From NCBI RefSeq assembly GCF_001424835.1, contig NZ_LMCQ01000006.1, positions 120,241-184,240 of the forward strand: a DNA stretch of 64,000 nucleotides, read 5' to 3'. Below the pieces are notes generated by a model. It had not been told where the DNA came from. It did no database searches and saw nothing but the letters and a program-made list of their open reading frames with translations. Source of the DNA: Variovorax sp. Root318D1 (GTDB lineage: Bacteria; Pseudomonadota; Gammaproteobacteria; Burkholderiales; Burkholderiaceae_C). Of the stretch, positions 24,558-32,967 are shown piece after piece. Made by a program: the position numbers and the translations under genes. The first letter of the stretch is position 1; the number at the start of each line of letters is the position of its first letter.

Positions 24558-26336
24558 ATGCGCACTGACGACAAGAAGAATGACCAGGCAAGCCCTATCG
24601 CCCACGACGGCGGCAATGATCCCCAGCAAGGCCTGACAGGCACCACGCGACGATCGCTCTTGCAGAGCGCAGTGCTGTTCGCGATGTTCTCGGGCGGCGG
24701 CATCGGCCTGACCGCTTGCGGCGGGGGTGGCGGCGGGGGGCACGGAGGGGGCTTCGGTGGCGGCATGGGGGGCGGCAGGCCGCCAGACGGCTCCGCCTCG
24801 GTGTTCAAGCATGGCATCGCCAGCGGCGACCCGTTGTCCGATCGCGTGATGCTCTGGACGCGCGTGACAGCGTCCGCGCCGGGCACCATCAATGTCGAGT
24901 GGGAAGTGGCAAGCGACGAAGGTTTCGGCATCATCGTCGCGCGCGGCACCACGAGCACGGGGCCCGAGCGTGACTACACGGTCAAGGTGGACGCCTTCGG
25001 CCTGCAACCTGCCAGCACGTATTTCTATCGCTTTGCCATGGGCAGCGACCGCTCGCCCGTGGGCCGCACGAAGACGCTGCCGGTGGGCGGCGTGTCGCAG
25101 GCCAAGCTGGCAGTGGTGTCGTGCTCCAACTTCCCGAGCGGCTATTTCAACGTCTATGCCGAGATTGCCAAGCGCGGGGACATCGACTTGGTGCTGCACC
25201 TGGGCGACTACATCTACGAATTCGGACGGGTAGGCTATGCGTCGCAACTCGCCATTGCCATCGACCGGGTGTCGGACCCCGACCACGAGCTCCTGACGCT
25301 CGCGGACTACCGCCTGCGCCATGCGCAGTACCGCACCGACAACGACCTGCGTGCCCTGCATGCGCGCCTGCCCATGATCGTCGTGTGGGACGACCACGAC
25401 GTGGCCGACAACGCGTGGTTGGGCGGGGCAGAGAACCACGACGAGGGGACCGAAGGCAGCTTTGCCGCGCGGCGTGCGGCTGCCGTACAGGCGTTCCACG
25501 AGTGGCTGCCGACGCGGCTGCCCGACCCGGCCAATCCGCTGCGGATCTATCGCTCGTTCGACTTCGGCACGCTGGCGTCGATGCACATGCTCGACACCCG
25601 CCTGGTCGGCCGCGATAAGCAGGTGACGCTCAGCCAATATCTGGCAGGCGAGGCCTCCGCGCCCACGCGTCAGCTGCTGGGCCAGCCGCAGGTCGATTGG
25701 CTGTCCGGACGCATGGCCGCATCGCCGTGCACCTGGCAGGTACTCGGGCAGCAGGTGCTCATGATGCGCATGCACATTCCCGTGAGCATCGCGACCAACT
25801 TCAGCCTCGAGGCGCTGACCGAGTACCTGGCGGCGCTGGCGCTGCCGGAGTCCGCGCGCAGCGAAAGCCAGCGCGCCCTGATTGCACAGCAGAAGGTGCC
25901 CTACAACCTGGATGCGTGGGATGGCTACCCGGCCGCGCGCGACGCCGTGCTCGCCATGGCGCGCAACCAGGGCAAGAACCTGATCTCGCTGGCTGGCGAC
26001 ACGCACAACGCCTGGGCCGGGAACCTCACCGATCCCTCCGGCCAGCGGGTGGGAGTGGAGTTCGGCACCTCGTCAGTGTCGTCTCCCGGCTTCGAGCGGG
26101 CGCTGCCGTTGATCGCCAGCGATTTGCTGGCCGATGCATTCAAGCGCACGGTCGACGACCTGCGCTACGCCGAGACCAGCAAGCGCGGCTACGCCGTGCT
26201 GACCCTGACAACGGGCGAAGCGCGCTGCGAATACATCGAGATCAGCACGGTGTTCAGCCGCGACTATTCGGTGCGGCTGGCCGCCACGCTGCGCGTGCTG
26301 CCGGGCGCCAGCAACCTGCAGGTGCTCGTGGCCTGA
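24558..26336 (+). CDS. PhoD-type alkaline phosphatase/phosphodiesterase, Tat lipoprotein
   Basis: A 592-residue phosphatase of the PhoD family. The N-terminus carries a twin-arginine motif (TTRRSLL, R31-R32) and a lipobox-like LTAC (C54), so it appears to be Tat-exported and lipid-anchored. Residues 55-80 are an unusual glycine-rich linker. The PhoD N-terminal beta domain follows (FKHGIASGDPLSDRVMLWTRV, about 84-104). The metal centre is represented by HLGDYIYEF, WDDHDVADN and the late AGDTHNAWAGNL. The start at 24558 gives the residue numbers used here. The gene is monocistronic. PhoD enzymes release phosphate from phosphodiesters or monoesters using Ca2+/Fe3+. Confidence 0.88.
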   Translation: MRTDDKKNDQASPIAHDGGNDPQQGLTGTTRRSLLQSAVLFAMFSGGGIGLTACGGGGGGGHGGGFGGGMGGGRPPDGSASVFKHGIASGDPLSDRVMLWTRVTASAPGTINVEWEVASDEGFGIIVARGTTSTGPERDYTVKVDAFGLQPASTYFYRFAMGSDRSPVGRTKTLPVGGVSQAKLAVVSCSNFPSGYFNVYAEIAKRGDIDLVLHLGDYIYEFGRVGYASQLAIAIDRVSDPDHELLTLADYRLRHAQYRTDNDLRALHARLPMIVVWDDHDVADNAWLGGAENHDEGTEGSFAARRAAAVQAFHEWLPTRLPDPANPLRIYRSFDFGTLASMHMLDTRLVGRDKQVTLSQYLAGEASAPTRQLLGQPQVDWLSGRMAASPCTWQVLGQQVLMMRMHIPVSIATNFSLEALTEYLAALALPESARSESQRALIAQQKVPYNLDAWDGYPAARDAVLAMARNQGKNLISLAGDTHNAWAGNLTDPSGQRVGVEFGTSSVSSPGFERALPLIASDLLADAFKRTVDDLRYAETSKRGYAVLTLTTGEARCEYIEISTVFSRDYSVRLAATLRVLPGASNLQVLVA

Positions 26337-26357
26337 GCTTGCACGGCGCCGCCCGGG

Positions 26358-26376
26358 CGCACCAGCTTCTGGTGCG
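26358..26376 (+). terminator. hairpin after the PhoD gene
   Basis: CGCACCAG and CTGGTGCG make a perfect 8-bp stem around CTT, 21 bases after the stop codon. It is followed by a short tandem TCCGTGCG repeat rather than a T-tract, so it is a weak terminator candidate. Confidence 0.35.
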
Positions 26377-26482
26377 TCCGTGCGTCCGTGCGCCGGTATC
26401 GATCCGCTTCGACTCTGCTTTGGCTCCACTGCGTGGAGGGGGCTCTCATGCGCGCTCGCATGGCCTCTGGCGATGCTCTTGT

Positions 26483-26535
26483 TTGATCACCTCCGGTTAT
26501 TGATCGATCAAGAGCTTTCAATTTACGGGGATCAA
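26483..26535. promoter_or_regulatory. cluster of TTGATC half-sites upstream of the b561/ABC operon
   Basis: A perfect 12-base palindrome TTGATCGATCAA (26500-26511) is flanked by TTGATCA at 26483-26489 and an inverted GATCAA at 26530-26535. The cluster lies 56-108 bases upstream of the first gene of a 12-kb operon, in an AT-rich island, and is a good candidate for the binding site of an unidentified regulator. Confidence 0.5.
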
Positions 26536-26590
26536 TCGCCTGCCTACGATTGCCGCCAACGATTCCCGAATAACAGTCGGAGACAAGCAG

Positions 26591-27370
26591 ATGGAAAGAT
26601 CGCTCATGGCCGCCGCCGCGGCCCATGCAGCGCTGGCAGAGCCGTGGAACTGGCTGCTGGCGCCGCTCTCCGGCGCCATCGAACACCACATTGCAGACTG
26701 GACGGCCTGGCACGCGCGGCTGATGGTGCTCGGCTGGGGCGTCCTGTTGCCGCTTGGCGCATTGGCGGCGCGCTTCTTCAAGATCGTGCCCGGGCAAAAC
26801 TGGCCCGAGCAGCTCGACAACAAGGCGTGGTGGCATGCGCACCGCGCGATGCAGTACGCCGGGGTACTGGCGATGACCCTTGGCCTCTGGCTCGCATGGG
26901 GCCTTGGCACCAGGCACGGCGCCGCGGCGCAGGTGCATGCATGGCTCGGCTGGGGCCTGTGTATCGCAGGGTGGGCACAGGTGGCAGGCGGCATGCTGCG
27001 TGGCGGCAAGGGTGGCCCGACCGATGTGCGGCTGCGTGGCGACCACTACGACATGACCCGCTGGCGCATCGGCTTCGAGCGCGCGCACAAGTCGCTGGGC
27101 TGGCTGGCCATCGCCTTGTCGGTGATGACCATCGTTCTCGGGCTTGCCATCGCCGACGCACCACGCTGGATGGCGGTCGTGCTGGCCCTTTGGTGGTGCG
27201 CCTTCGCGGTGGTATTCGCCGTGTTCCAGCGCCGCGGCCGTTGCATCGACACCTATCAGGCCATCTGGGGACCGAGCGGCGCGCACCCCGGCAACCGTCA
27301 GCCCGCGGTCGGCTGGGGCGTGCGACGCTACACGCCGGCAGCCTGGCGAGCACGCTTCGGCCCACCCTGA
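26591..27370 (+). CDS. cytochrome b561-like membrane protein
   Basis: A 259-residue integral membrane protein with about five hydrophobic segments. Four histidines lie in the positions expected for a two-haem b561 core: in AWHARLM (about 41), WWHAHRAMQ (about 86), QVHAWLG (about 118) and RAHKSLG (about 160). This resembles the eukaryote-like b561 domain more than the short bacterial CybB type. It would move electrons across the inner membrane. It precedes the ATPase gene of a sugar ABC transporter by 36 bases and seems to head that operon, which is an unusual partner. A GGAGACAAG ribosome binding site precedes the start at 26591. Confidence 0.75.
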   Translation: MERSLMAAAAAHAALAEPWNWLLAPLSGAIEHHIADWTAWHARLMVLGWGVLLPLGALAARFFKIVPGQNWPEQLDNKAWWHAHRAMQYAGVLAMTLGLWLAWGLGTRHGAAAQVHAWLGWGLCIAGWAQVAGGMLRGGKGGPTDVRLRGDHYDMTRWRIGFERAHKSLGWLAIALSVMTIVLGLAIADAPRWMAVVLALWWCAFAVVFAVFQRRGRCIDTYQAIWGPSGAHPGNRQPAVGWGVRRYTPAAWRARFGPP

Positions 27371-27406
27371 CCCTTTCCCAAAAAACGAAAACTTCAAGGC
27401 AACAAG

Positions 27407-28498
27407 ATGTCAGGTCTGGAATTGAACAATGTGGTCAAGCGCTTCGGCGACGTGACCGTCGTGCAGCAGATGGACCTCGCCATCGGCGATGGCGAATTCG
27501 TCGTGCTGCTGGGCGAATCGGGCTGCGGCAAGAGCACGACGCTGCGCATGATCGCGGGGCTCGAAGAGGTCAGCGAAGGGCACATCACCATCGGCGGGCG
27601 CGACGTCACGCGGGTGGCACCGATGGCGCGAGACATCGCGATGGTGTTTCAGAACTACGCGCTGTATCCGCACATGGACGTCGGCACCAACATGTCTTTC
27701 GCGTTGCGCCTGGCGGGCCGGCCCAAGGCGGAGATCGACAGCAAAGTGGCCGCGGCCGCCAAGGTGCTGAACATCGGGCATCTGCTTGCGCGCAAACCCA
27801 AGGAGCTGTCGGGCGGGCAGCGCCAGCGCGTGGCGATCGGCCGGGCCATCGTGCGCGAGCCCAAGGTCTTCCTGTTCGATGAACCGCTCTCCAATCTCGA
27901 TGCCAAGCTGCGCGGCCACATGCGCGCCGAACTGGCGCTGCTGCACGAGCGCCTGGGCAAGACCACGGTCTATGTGACGCACGACCAGGTCGAGGCCATG
28001 ACGCTGGCCTCGCGCATCGTGATCTTCGATAAGGGCCGCATCCAGCAGGTGGGCACGCCGTCGGAAGTGTTCACGCGGCCGGCGAGCCTGTTCGTGGCGG
28101 GCTTCATCGGCACGCCGACCATGAACTTCTTCAAGGCCCGCTATGCCCTGGAAGACGGCCAGCGCCTGCTGCGCGGCGAAGGCTTTGCCTGGCAACCGCC
28201 CGCGTGGCTGGCGGCCCATCCACCCGGCCCCGAGCAAGAGCTGACGCTGGGCCTGCGTCCGCAGGCCCTTCGCGCAAGCCCGCAAGCGGCGCAGCTCACC
28301 GTCAAGGTGGATGTGGTGGAGTACCTCGGCACCGAAAGCCAGATCGTTGGCCGCATGGCCACGCCCTCGGGCCAGCGCGTGGCCGCGATGCTGCCGGGCG
28401 ATGCCCATGGCCAGCTGCACAGCAACGTCCACCTGGCGTTCGACAGCGCGGACCTGCACATCTTCGACAGCGACAGCGGACGCTCCTTGCGCCCTTGA
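27407..28498 (+). CDS. ABC transporter ATPase, MalK/UgpC type
   Basis: A 363-residue CUT1-family ATPase. Walker A is GESGCGKST (36-44), the signature is LSGGQRQR (about 134-141), Walker B with the D-loop is VFLFDEPLSNLDAKL and the H-loop is YVTHDQVEA. The C-terminal 120 residues form the OB-fold/TOBE regulatory domain. It energises the permease pair encoded at 29872-31582. The first residues MSGLELNNVVKRFG fit the family, and an AAGGCAAC sequence lies upstream. CUT1 ATPases serve oligosaccharide, glycerol-phosphate or polyol importers. Confidence 0.93.
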   Translation: MSGLELNNVVKRFGDVTVVQQMDLAIGDGEFVVLLGESGCGKSTTLRMIAGLEEVSEGHITIGGRDVTRVAPMARDIAMVFQNYALYPHMDVGTNMSFALRLAGRPKAEIDSKVAAAAKVLNIGHLLARKPKELSGGQRQRVAIGRAIVREPKVFLFDEPLSNLDAKLRGHMRAELALLHERLGKTTVYVTHDQVEAMTLASRIVIFDKGRIQQVGTPSEVFTRPASLFVAGFIGTPTMNFFKARYALEDGQRLLRGEGFAWQPPAWLAAHPPGPEQELTLGLRPQALRASPQAAQLTVKVDVVEYLGTESQIVGRMATPSGQRVAAMLPGDAHGQLHSNVHLAFDSADLHIFDSDSGRSLRP

Positions 28499-28534
28499 TG
28501 CCGCGTCCAACAACAACGAAAAAAGGAAACCGCC

Positions 28535-29866
28535 ATGAAGAGAAGAGATTTCGTGATGAGCAGTGCCGCCACCGTGTTCGGCGCCGGCTTTCCCCTCAGT
28601 GGGGCACTTGCGCAGAGTCGCTATGCCAAGTACGCGGGCCAGACCGTGACCTTCGGCATTCCAGCGCATCCGCATTACGACGCGATGCTGAAGATCCTGC
28701 CCGAATTCACCAAGGAGACGGGCATCAAGGTCGACGTGGACAAGCTGGCCATGGGGCGCATGAAGGAAAAGCATCTGCTCGAGATGGCCAAGCCGCAGGG
28801 CGACTACGACCTGGTGAGCTACGTGGTGATGTGGAAAGGCGAGTACGTCGCCAAGAATCTCATCCATCCCCTGGAGCGATTCTTCAAGAACCCTGCGCTG
28901 GCCGATCCCGACTACGACCTGAAGGACATCGTCCCGATCTACCTGGAAAACCTGGGCATGGTCGGTGGTCCCAAGGGCTACCTGGCAGGTCCCGGTGCGC
29001 AGCTTTACGGCCTGCCCTATGGCGCCGAGACCTCGGTGCTGGCCTACCGCCGCGACATCTTCGCCAAGCACAACCTGCAGCCGCCCGGCAACTACGACGA
29101 GTTTGCCAAGCTGCTGCGCGTCCTGAAGGACAAGGAAGGCATCGGCGCATTGGCCTCTCGCGGACAGGCCGGCCACCAGTGCGTGCATGCCTGGCTGCTG
29201 CACCTGAACCCGCTCGGCGGCAGCATCTTCGACAACAACTGGAAGGTGCGCTTCAACGACGAGGCGGGCGTCAAGGCGCTCAAGTTCCTGCAGGAGGTGG
29301 TGGCCACCGGGCCGGCCGGCATCCCGGCCTATGGACAGGGCGAAAGCAATACCGCTTTCCTGCAAGGACAGGCCGCCATGTATCTCGATTCCACCTCGCT
29401 CGCCGGGCTGGTCAACGACCCTTCCAAATCGAGGGTCGCCGGCAAGGTGAGCTGGGCGCTGCACCCCATGGGCACCCGGCGCGCATCGCAGTCGGGCGGC
29501 CTGGGCCTGGCAATTCCGAAGAACGCGAAGAACGCCGATGCCGGTTTCCTGTTGATGCAGTGGCTCACTTCGAAAACGCAGGACAAAGCCTGCACCCGGG
29601 CCGGCGGCACGCCGGTGCGCAACTCGACCATGGTCGATGCCGAACTGATTCGCCAGTACCCGGAGTTCATCACCTTCAGGGAGGCGTTGAAGTACAGCAA
29701 CCCCGATTGGCGGCCGATCATTCCGGTGTGGGACAAGATCAACGTGCAGGCGCTGGGCGTCGGTATCTCCGAGGCACTCACCGGCAAGAAGACCGCCGAG
29801 GCCGCGCTCAATGATCTGGTGGGGCCGGTCACGCAGATCATGCGCGAAGCGAGCTACAAGGTCTGA
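28535..29866 (+). CDS. extracellular solute-binding protein 1 of the CUT1 ABC importer
   Basis: A 443-residue periplasmic protein of the family 1 solute-binding group. A signal peptide (about 1-26, MKRRDFVMSS, SGALA-QS) has a KRRDF twin-arginine motif, so Tat export is possible. The mature protein starts RYAKYAGQTVTF. The blocks PAHPHYDAMLKILPEFTKET, YGLPYGAETSVLAYRRDIF and SQSGGLGLAIPKNAKN are shared with the second binding protein at 31579, showing that the two are paralogues. It follows the ATPase gene by 36 bases. The ligand is unknown; related proteins bind sugars or polyols. Confidence 0.9.
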   Translation: MKRRDFVMSSAATVFGAGFPLSGALAQSRYAKYAGQTVTFGIPAHPHYDAMLKILPEFTKETGIKVDVDKLAMGRMKEKHLLEMAKPQGDYDLVSYVVMWKGEYVAKNLIHPLERFFKNPALADPDYDLKDIVPIYLENLGMVGGPKGYLAGPGAQLYGLPYGAETSVLAYRRDIFAKHNLQPPGNYDEFAKLLRVLKDKEGIGALASRGQAGHQCVHAWLLHLNPLGGSIFDNNWKVRFNDEAGVKALKFLQEVVATGPAGIPAYGQGESNTAFLQGQAAMYLDSTSLAGLVNDPSKSRVAGKVSWALHPMGTRRASQSGGLGLAIPKNAKNADAGFLLMQWLTSKTQDKACTRAGGTPVRNSTMVDAELIRQYPEFITFREALKYSNPDWRPIIPVWDKINVQALGVGISEALTGKKTAEAALNDLVGPVTQIMREASYKV

Positions 29867-29871
29867 TCGCG

Positions 29872-30747
29872 ATGCGAACATCCCCCTGGGTTCCGGCCTT
29901 CTATCTTGGCCCGGCCGTTCTCATCATGGCGGCCGCCTGCCTTTATCCCGTCGTGTCGGCCTTTCAGCTCGGCTTCTTCGACTGGAGCATGGGCACACCG
30001 TGGAGCGACGCCCGCTGGGTCGGGCTCGACAGCTTTGTCTCGGCTTTTTCCAATCCGCGCGTCTGGTCGTCGCTGTGGACCACCCTGCAGTTCGCAGCGG
30101 TGAGCGTCACCGCGGAGATGGTGCTGGGCATTGCCCTGGCGCTCGCGCTGGAGCGCCCGGTGCGCGGCACGGCGTTCTTTCGCACGCTGTTCATCCTGCC
30201 GATGATGATCGCGCCCATTGCGGTGGGCCTGGCCTGGCGCTACCTGTTCGACGCGCAGTTCGGCCTGGTCAATGCGGTCCTGGGCTTGTTCGGCATCGCG
30301 GCGCGCGGCTGGCTGTCCGACCCCACCCTGGCCTTCGCAGCCATCGTCGTCGCCGACATCTGGCAGTGGACGCCCTTCGTCTTCATCATGATGGTGGCAG
30401 CCTTGGCCAACGTGGACGGCGCTGTGATCGAGGCCTCGCGCATCGATGGCGCCAAGTGGTGGCAGATGACCTTCCTAGTCAAGCTGCCGATGGTGATGCA
30501 CGTGATCGCCATCACGCTGATGATGCGGCTGATCGATGCGTTCCGCGTGCTCGAGGTGATCTATGTGCTGACCTTCGGCGGCCCGGGCGACTCGACCGAG
30601 ATTCTCGCGCTGCACATCTACAAGACGGCCTTCGTCGGCCAGCAGCTGGGTGCTGCGGCCGCCATCTCGGTGCTGTTGCTTCTGGTGGTGGTGGCCCTGT
30701 CCTGGGGCGCGTTGCGGCTGTCGAATCCGCTCAAGAACGACAGGTAA
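29872..30747 (+). CDS. ABC sugar permease, MalF/UgpA type
   Basis: A 291-residue inner-membrane permease with six predicted transmembrane segments. The EAA coupling motif appears as EASRIDGAKWWQMTFLVKLP (about 184-203), which contacts the ATPase. It starts 5 bases after the first binding-protein gene and is followed by the partner permease after 10 bases. It belongs to the CUT1 group of importers. Confidence 0.92.
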   Translation: MRTSPWVPAFYLGPAVLIMAAACLYPVVSAFQLGFFDWSMGTPWSDARWVGLDSFVSAFSNPRVWSSLWTTLQFAAVSVTAEMVLGIALALALERPVRGTAFFRTLFILPMMIAPIAVGLAWRYLFDAQFGLVNAVLGLFGIAARGWLSDPTLAFAAIVVADIWQWTPFVFIMMVAALANVDGAVIEASRIDGAKWWQMTFLVKLPMVMHVIAITLMMRLIDAFRVLEVIYVLTFGGPGDSTEILALHIYKTAFVGQQLGAAAAISVLLLLVVVALSWGALRLSNPLKNDR

Positions 30748-30757
30748 GGCGGCATCC

Positions 30758-31582
30758 ATGAAACGCTCCCCTCTCGTCACGGTGCTGCACTACGCGATGC
30801 TGATTGCGCTCGCGGCGCTGTGCATCGCGCCCATTGCCGTAATCTTTACCACCAGCCTTCGCCAGCAGGTGCAGATTTTTGCCGAGCCGCTGAATTTCAT
30901 CTTCACGCCCACGCTGGAGAACTACCGCGCCGTGCTGCAGGAAGACAAGTTCAGCAGCTACCTGATGAACAGCCTGTTCGTCGGCATCGTCTCCACGGCC
31001 GTCACCCTGGTGCTGGGCTGCATGGCCGCCTACGGCCTCGCCCGCTTCCGCTTTGCGGGGCGCAACACCATTGCCTACACCACGCTCTTGCTGCGCACCG
31101 TGCCGCTGGCCGTGCTGGCCATTCCGGTCTTCATGATCTGGAGCCAGTGGCACTTGATCAACAGCCTGTGGGGACTGGTGCTTCTCTACGTGGCGGTCAA
31201 CCTGCCGTTCACCATCTGGCTGCTTTACGGCTTCGTGCTGCAGGTTCCGATCGAACTGGAAGAAGCTGCCGCCATCGACGGCTGCGGCCCCATCAAGGTG
31301 TTCATGAAAGTGCTGCTGCCGCTCATGGCACCTGGCCTTGCCGCGGCTTCGATCTTTACCTTTCGCATCGCATGGAACGAGTTCATCCTGGCCCTGGTGC
31401 TGACCGACCGCCACACCCGCACGCTCCCCGTGGCGGCCTCGCTGTTCATCACCGACATGGGCGTCGATTGGGGCAAGGTGATGGCCATGGGCAGCCTCAT
31501 CGCGATTCCGCCGCTGATCTTCACCTTCGTTGCTGCGCGCCAGATCATCACCGGGCTCACCGCCGGAGCGGTCAAGGGATGA
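30758..31582 (+). CDS. ABC sugar permease, MalG/UgpE type
   Basis: A 274-residue permease with six predicted membrane segments and the EAA motif EEAAAIDGCGPIKVFMKVLLP (about 169-189, slightly divergent). The start at 30758 (MKRSPLVTVLHY) is chosen because it puts a short cytoplasmic tail before the first helix. Its stop codon overlaps the start of the second binding-protein gene by ATGA (31579-31582), showing translational coupling. Confidence 0.92.
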   Translation: MKRSPLVTVLHYAMLIALAALCIAPIAVIFTTSLRQQVQIFAEPLNFIFTPTLENYRAVLQEDKFSSYLMNSLFVGIVSTAVTLVLGCMAAYGLARFRFAGRNTIAYTTLLLRTVPLAVLAIPVFMIWSQWHLINSLWGLVLLYVAVNLPFTIWLLYGFVLQVPIELEEAAAIDGCGPIKVFMKVLLPLMAPGLAAASIFTFRIAWNEFILALVLTDRHTRTLPVAASLFITDMGVDWGKVMAMGSLIAIPPLIFTFVAARQIITGLTAGAVKG

Positions 31583-32967
31583 CGAGCATGCTGAAGCATC
31601 GCTCGTCGATCGGCCGGCGCGCGTTGATCCAGGCGGCGGGCGCGTATGGCGCCACTTGCTGGGGGCTCGGCGCCCATGCGCAGGGCGCAAGCCAGTCGGC
31701 CTGGGGCAAGCTGCGCGGACAAACCATCCGCGTGAGCTATCCCGGCCCGCATCCGCACTACGACGCGGCCGAAAAGCTCTTCGACGACTTCACGCGCGAG
31801 ACGGGCATCAAGATCGAGCGCGATCGAACGCCCTACCTCGACATGAAAAGCCGCCAGCTCGCGGGCATGCGCAAGCCCCAGGGCGACCACGACGTCATCA
31901 CCTATCTTGTGGTGTGGAAGGCGGAGTACCTCAAGGAGGGCCTGCTTCGGCCGCTGGACGAGATGCTGGCCGATCCATTGCTGGCCATGACGGACTACGA
32001 CTTCAAGGACCTGATTCCCGCCTATGTCCAAGCCATCGGCAGGGCGGGTGGTCCGAAGACCCATCCGTCCGGCCCGGACGCGCGGCTGTACGGCGTGCCC
32101 TACGGCGCGGAAACCAGCGTGCTGGGCTTTCGCCGCGACATCCTGGAGCGGCAGAAGCTGCAAGTGCCGTCCACCTACGACGAATTGCTGTACGCCTGCG
32201 AGGTGATTCGAGACAAGGAAAAGATCGGCGGCGTCAGCTCGCGCTCGCAGGCAGGCCATCAGATCACGCATGCCTGGCTGCTGCATCTTTCGCCATTCGG
32301 TGGGCAGGTGTTCGATTCCGGCTTCAAGCCCGTGCTGCACGAAGAGCCAGGCGTCAAGGCCGCCGAGACGCTTCGCCGCCTGGTCGAGACCGGTCCGGCC
32401 GTGGCCCGCAATGCGGGGTTCGACGAAATGCAGGCCGCGTTCCTCAACGGCGAATGCGCGTTCTATCTCGATACGCTGGCCGTGATGGGTCCGGCCAAGG
32501 ATCCGAAGCGATCGAAGGTGGTGGACAAGGTCGCCTACGCGATGCATCCCAGCGGGAAGCGTCTGTCGGGGCAGACCGGCGGCTTCGGCCTGGCCATTCC
32601 GAAGAACGCGCGCCACCCCGAAGCGGCCTGCGCATTCATCCAATGGATGACCAGCAAGGCCAACGATCTTCGCGTCGCGACGCTCGGCGGCAACACGGGC
32701 CGATGGTCGACACTGGCCAACGTCGATTTCAAGATCAGGAATCCCGAACAAGGCATCTTGCCTTTCGTGCTGCGTGCAGCCAATCCGGATTGGCGGCCCT
32801 TGATCCCTGAATGGGACGAGATGAGCAAGAGCATCATTGGACAGGCCCTGCCCGATGTATTGACGGGCAGGCGCACCGCGCGCGAGGCCCTTGCCTCCAC
32901 CGTTTCGCCGCTTGAATCGTTGCTTCGAAGTGGTGGCTGGATCAAGGAAGGCCGTTCCAACGGCTGA
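31579..32967 (+). CDS. extracellular solute-binding protein 2 of the same importer
   Basis: A 462-residue paralogue of the first binding protein, with a signal peptide (about 1-34, GLGAHA-QG). Shared landmarks include PGPHPHYDAAEKLFDDFTRET, YGVPYGAETSVLGFRRDIL and TGGFGLAIPKNARH, but many surface and hinge positions differ, so the ligand may differ. The start overlaps the permease stop as ATGA at 31579; a second ATG at 31588 is possible. The stop codon overlaps the next start by one base. A transporter with two receptors is unusual for a CUT1 system. Confidence 0.88.
   Translation: MTSMLKHRSSIGRRALIQAAGAYGATCWGLGAHAQGASQSAWGKLRGQTIRVSYPGPHPHYDAAEKLFDDFTRETGIKIERDRTPYLDMKSRQLAGMRKPQGDHDVITYLVVWKAEYLKEGLLRPLDEMLADPLLAMTDYDFKDLIPAYVQAIGRAGGPKTHPSGPDARLYGVPYGAETSVLGFRRDILERQKLQVPSTYDELLYACEVIRDKEKIGGVSSRSQAGHQITHAWLLHLSPFGGQVFDSGFKPVLHEEPGVKAAETLRRLVETGPAVARNAGFDEMQAAFLNGECAFYLDTLAVMGPAKDPKRSKVVDKVAYAMHPSGKRLSGQTGGFGLAIPKNARHPEAACAFIQWMTSKANDLRVATLGGNTGRWSTLANVDFKIRNPEQGILPFVLRAANPDWRPLIPEWDEMSKSIIGQALPDVLTGRRTAREALASTVSPLESLLRSGGWIKEGRSNG

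Noticed and set aside
27410..29881. An uninterrupted 823-codon reading frame on the minus strand across the ABC ATPase and first binding-protein genes
   Set aside because: It is antisense to two unmistakable genes and encodes a low-quality His/Arg/Gln/Gly-rich composition typical of GC-rich shadow frames.
30820..31578. N-terminal extension of the second binding protein (frame open from 30820)
   Set aside because: The extension overlaps the whole permease gene; the ATGA overlap at 31579 followed by a signal peptide marks the true start.
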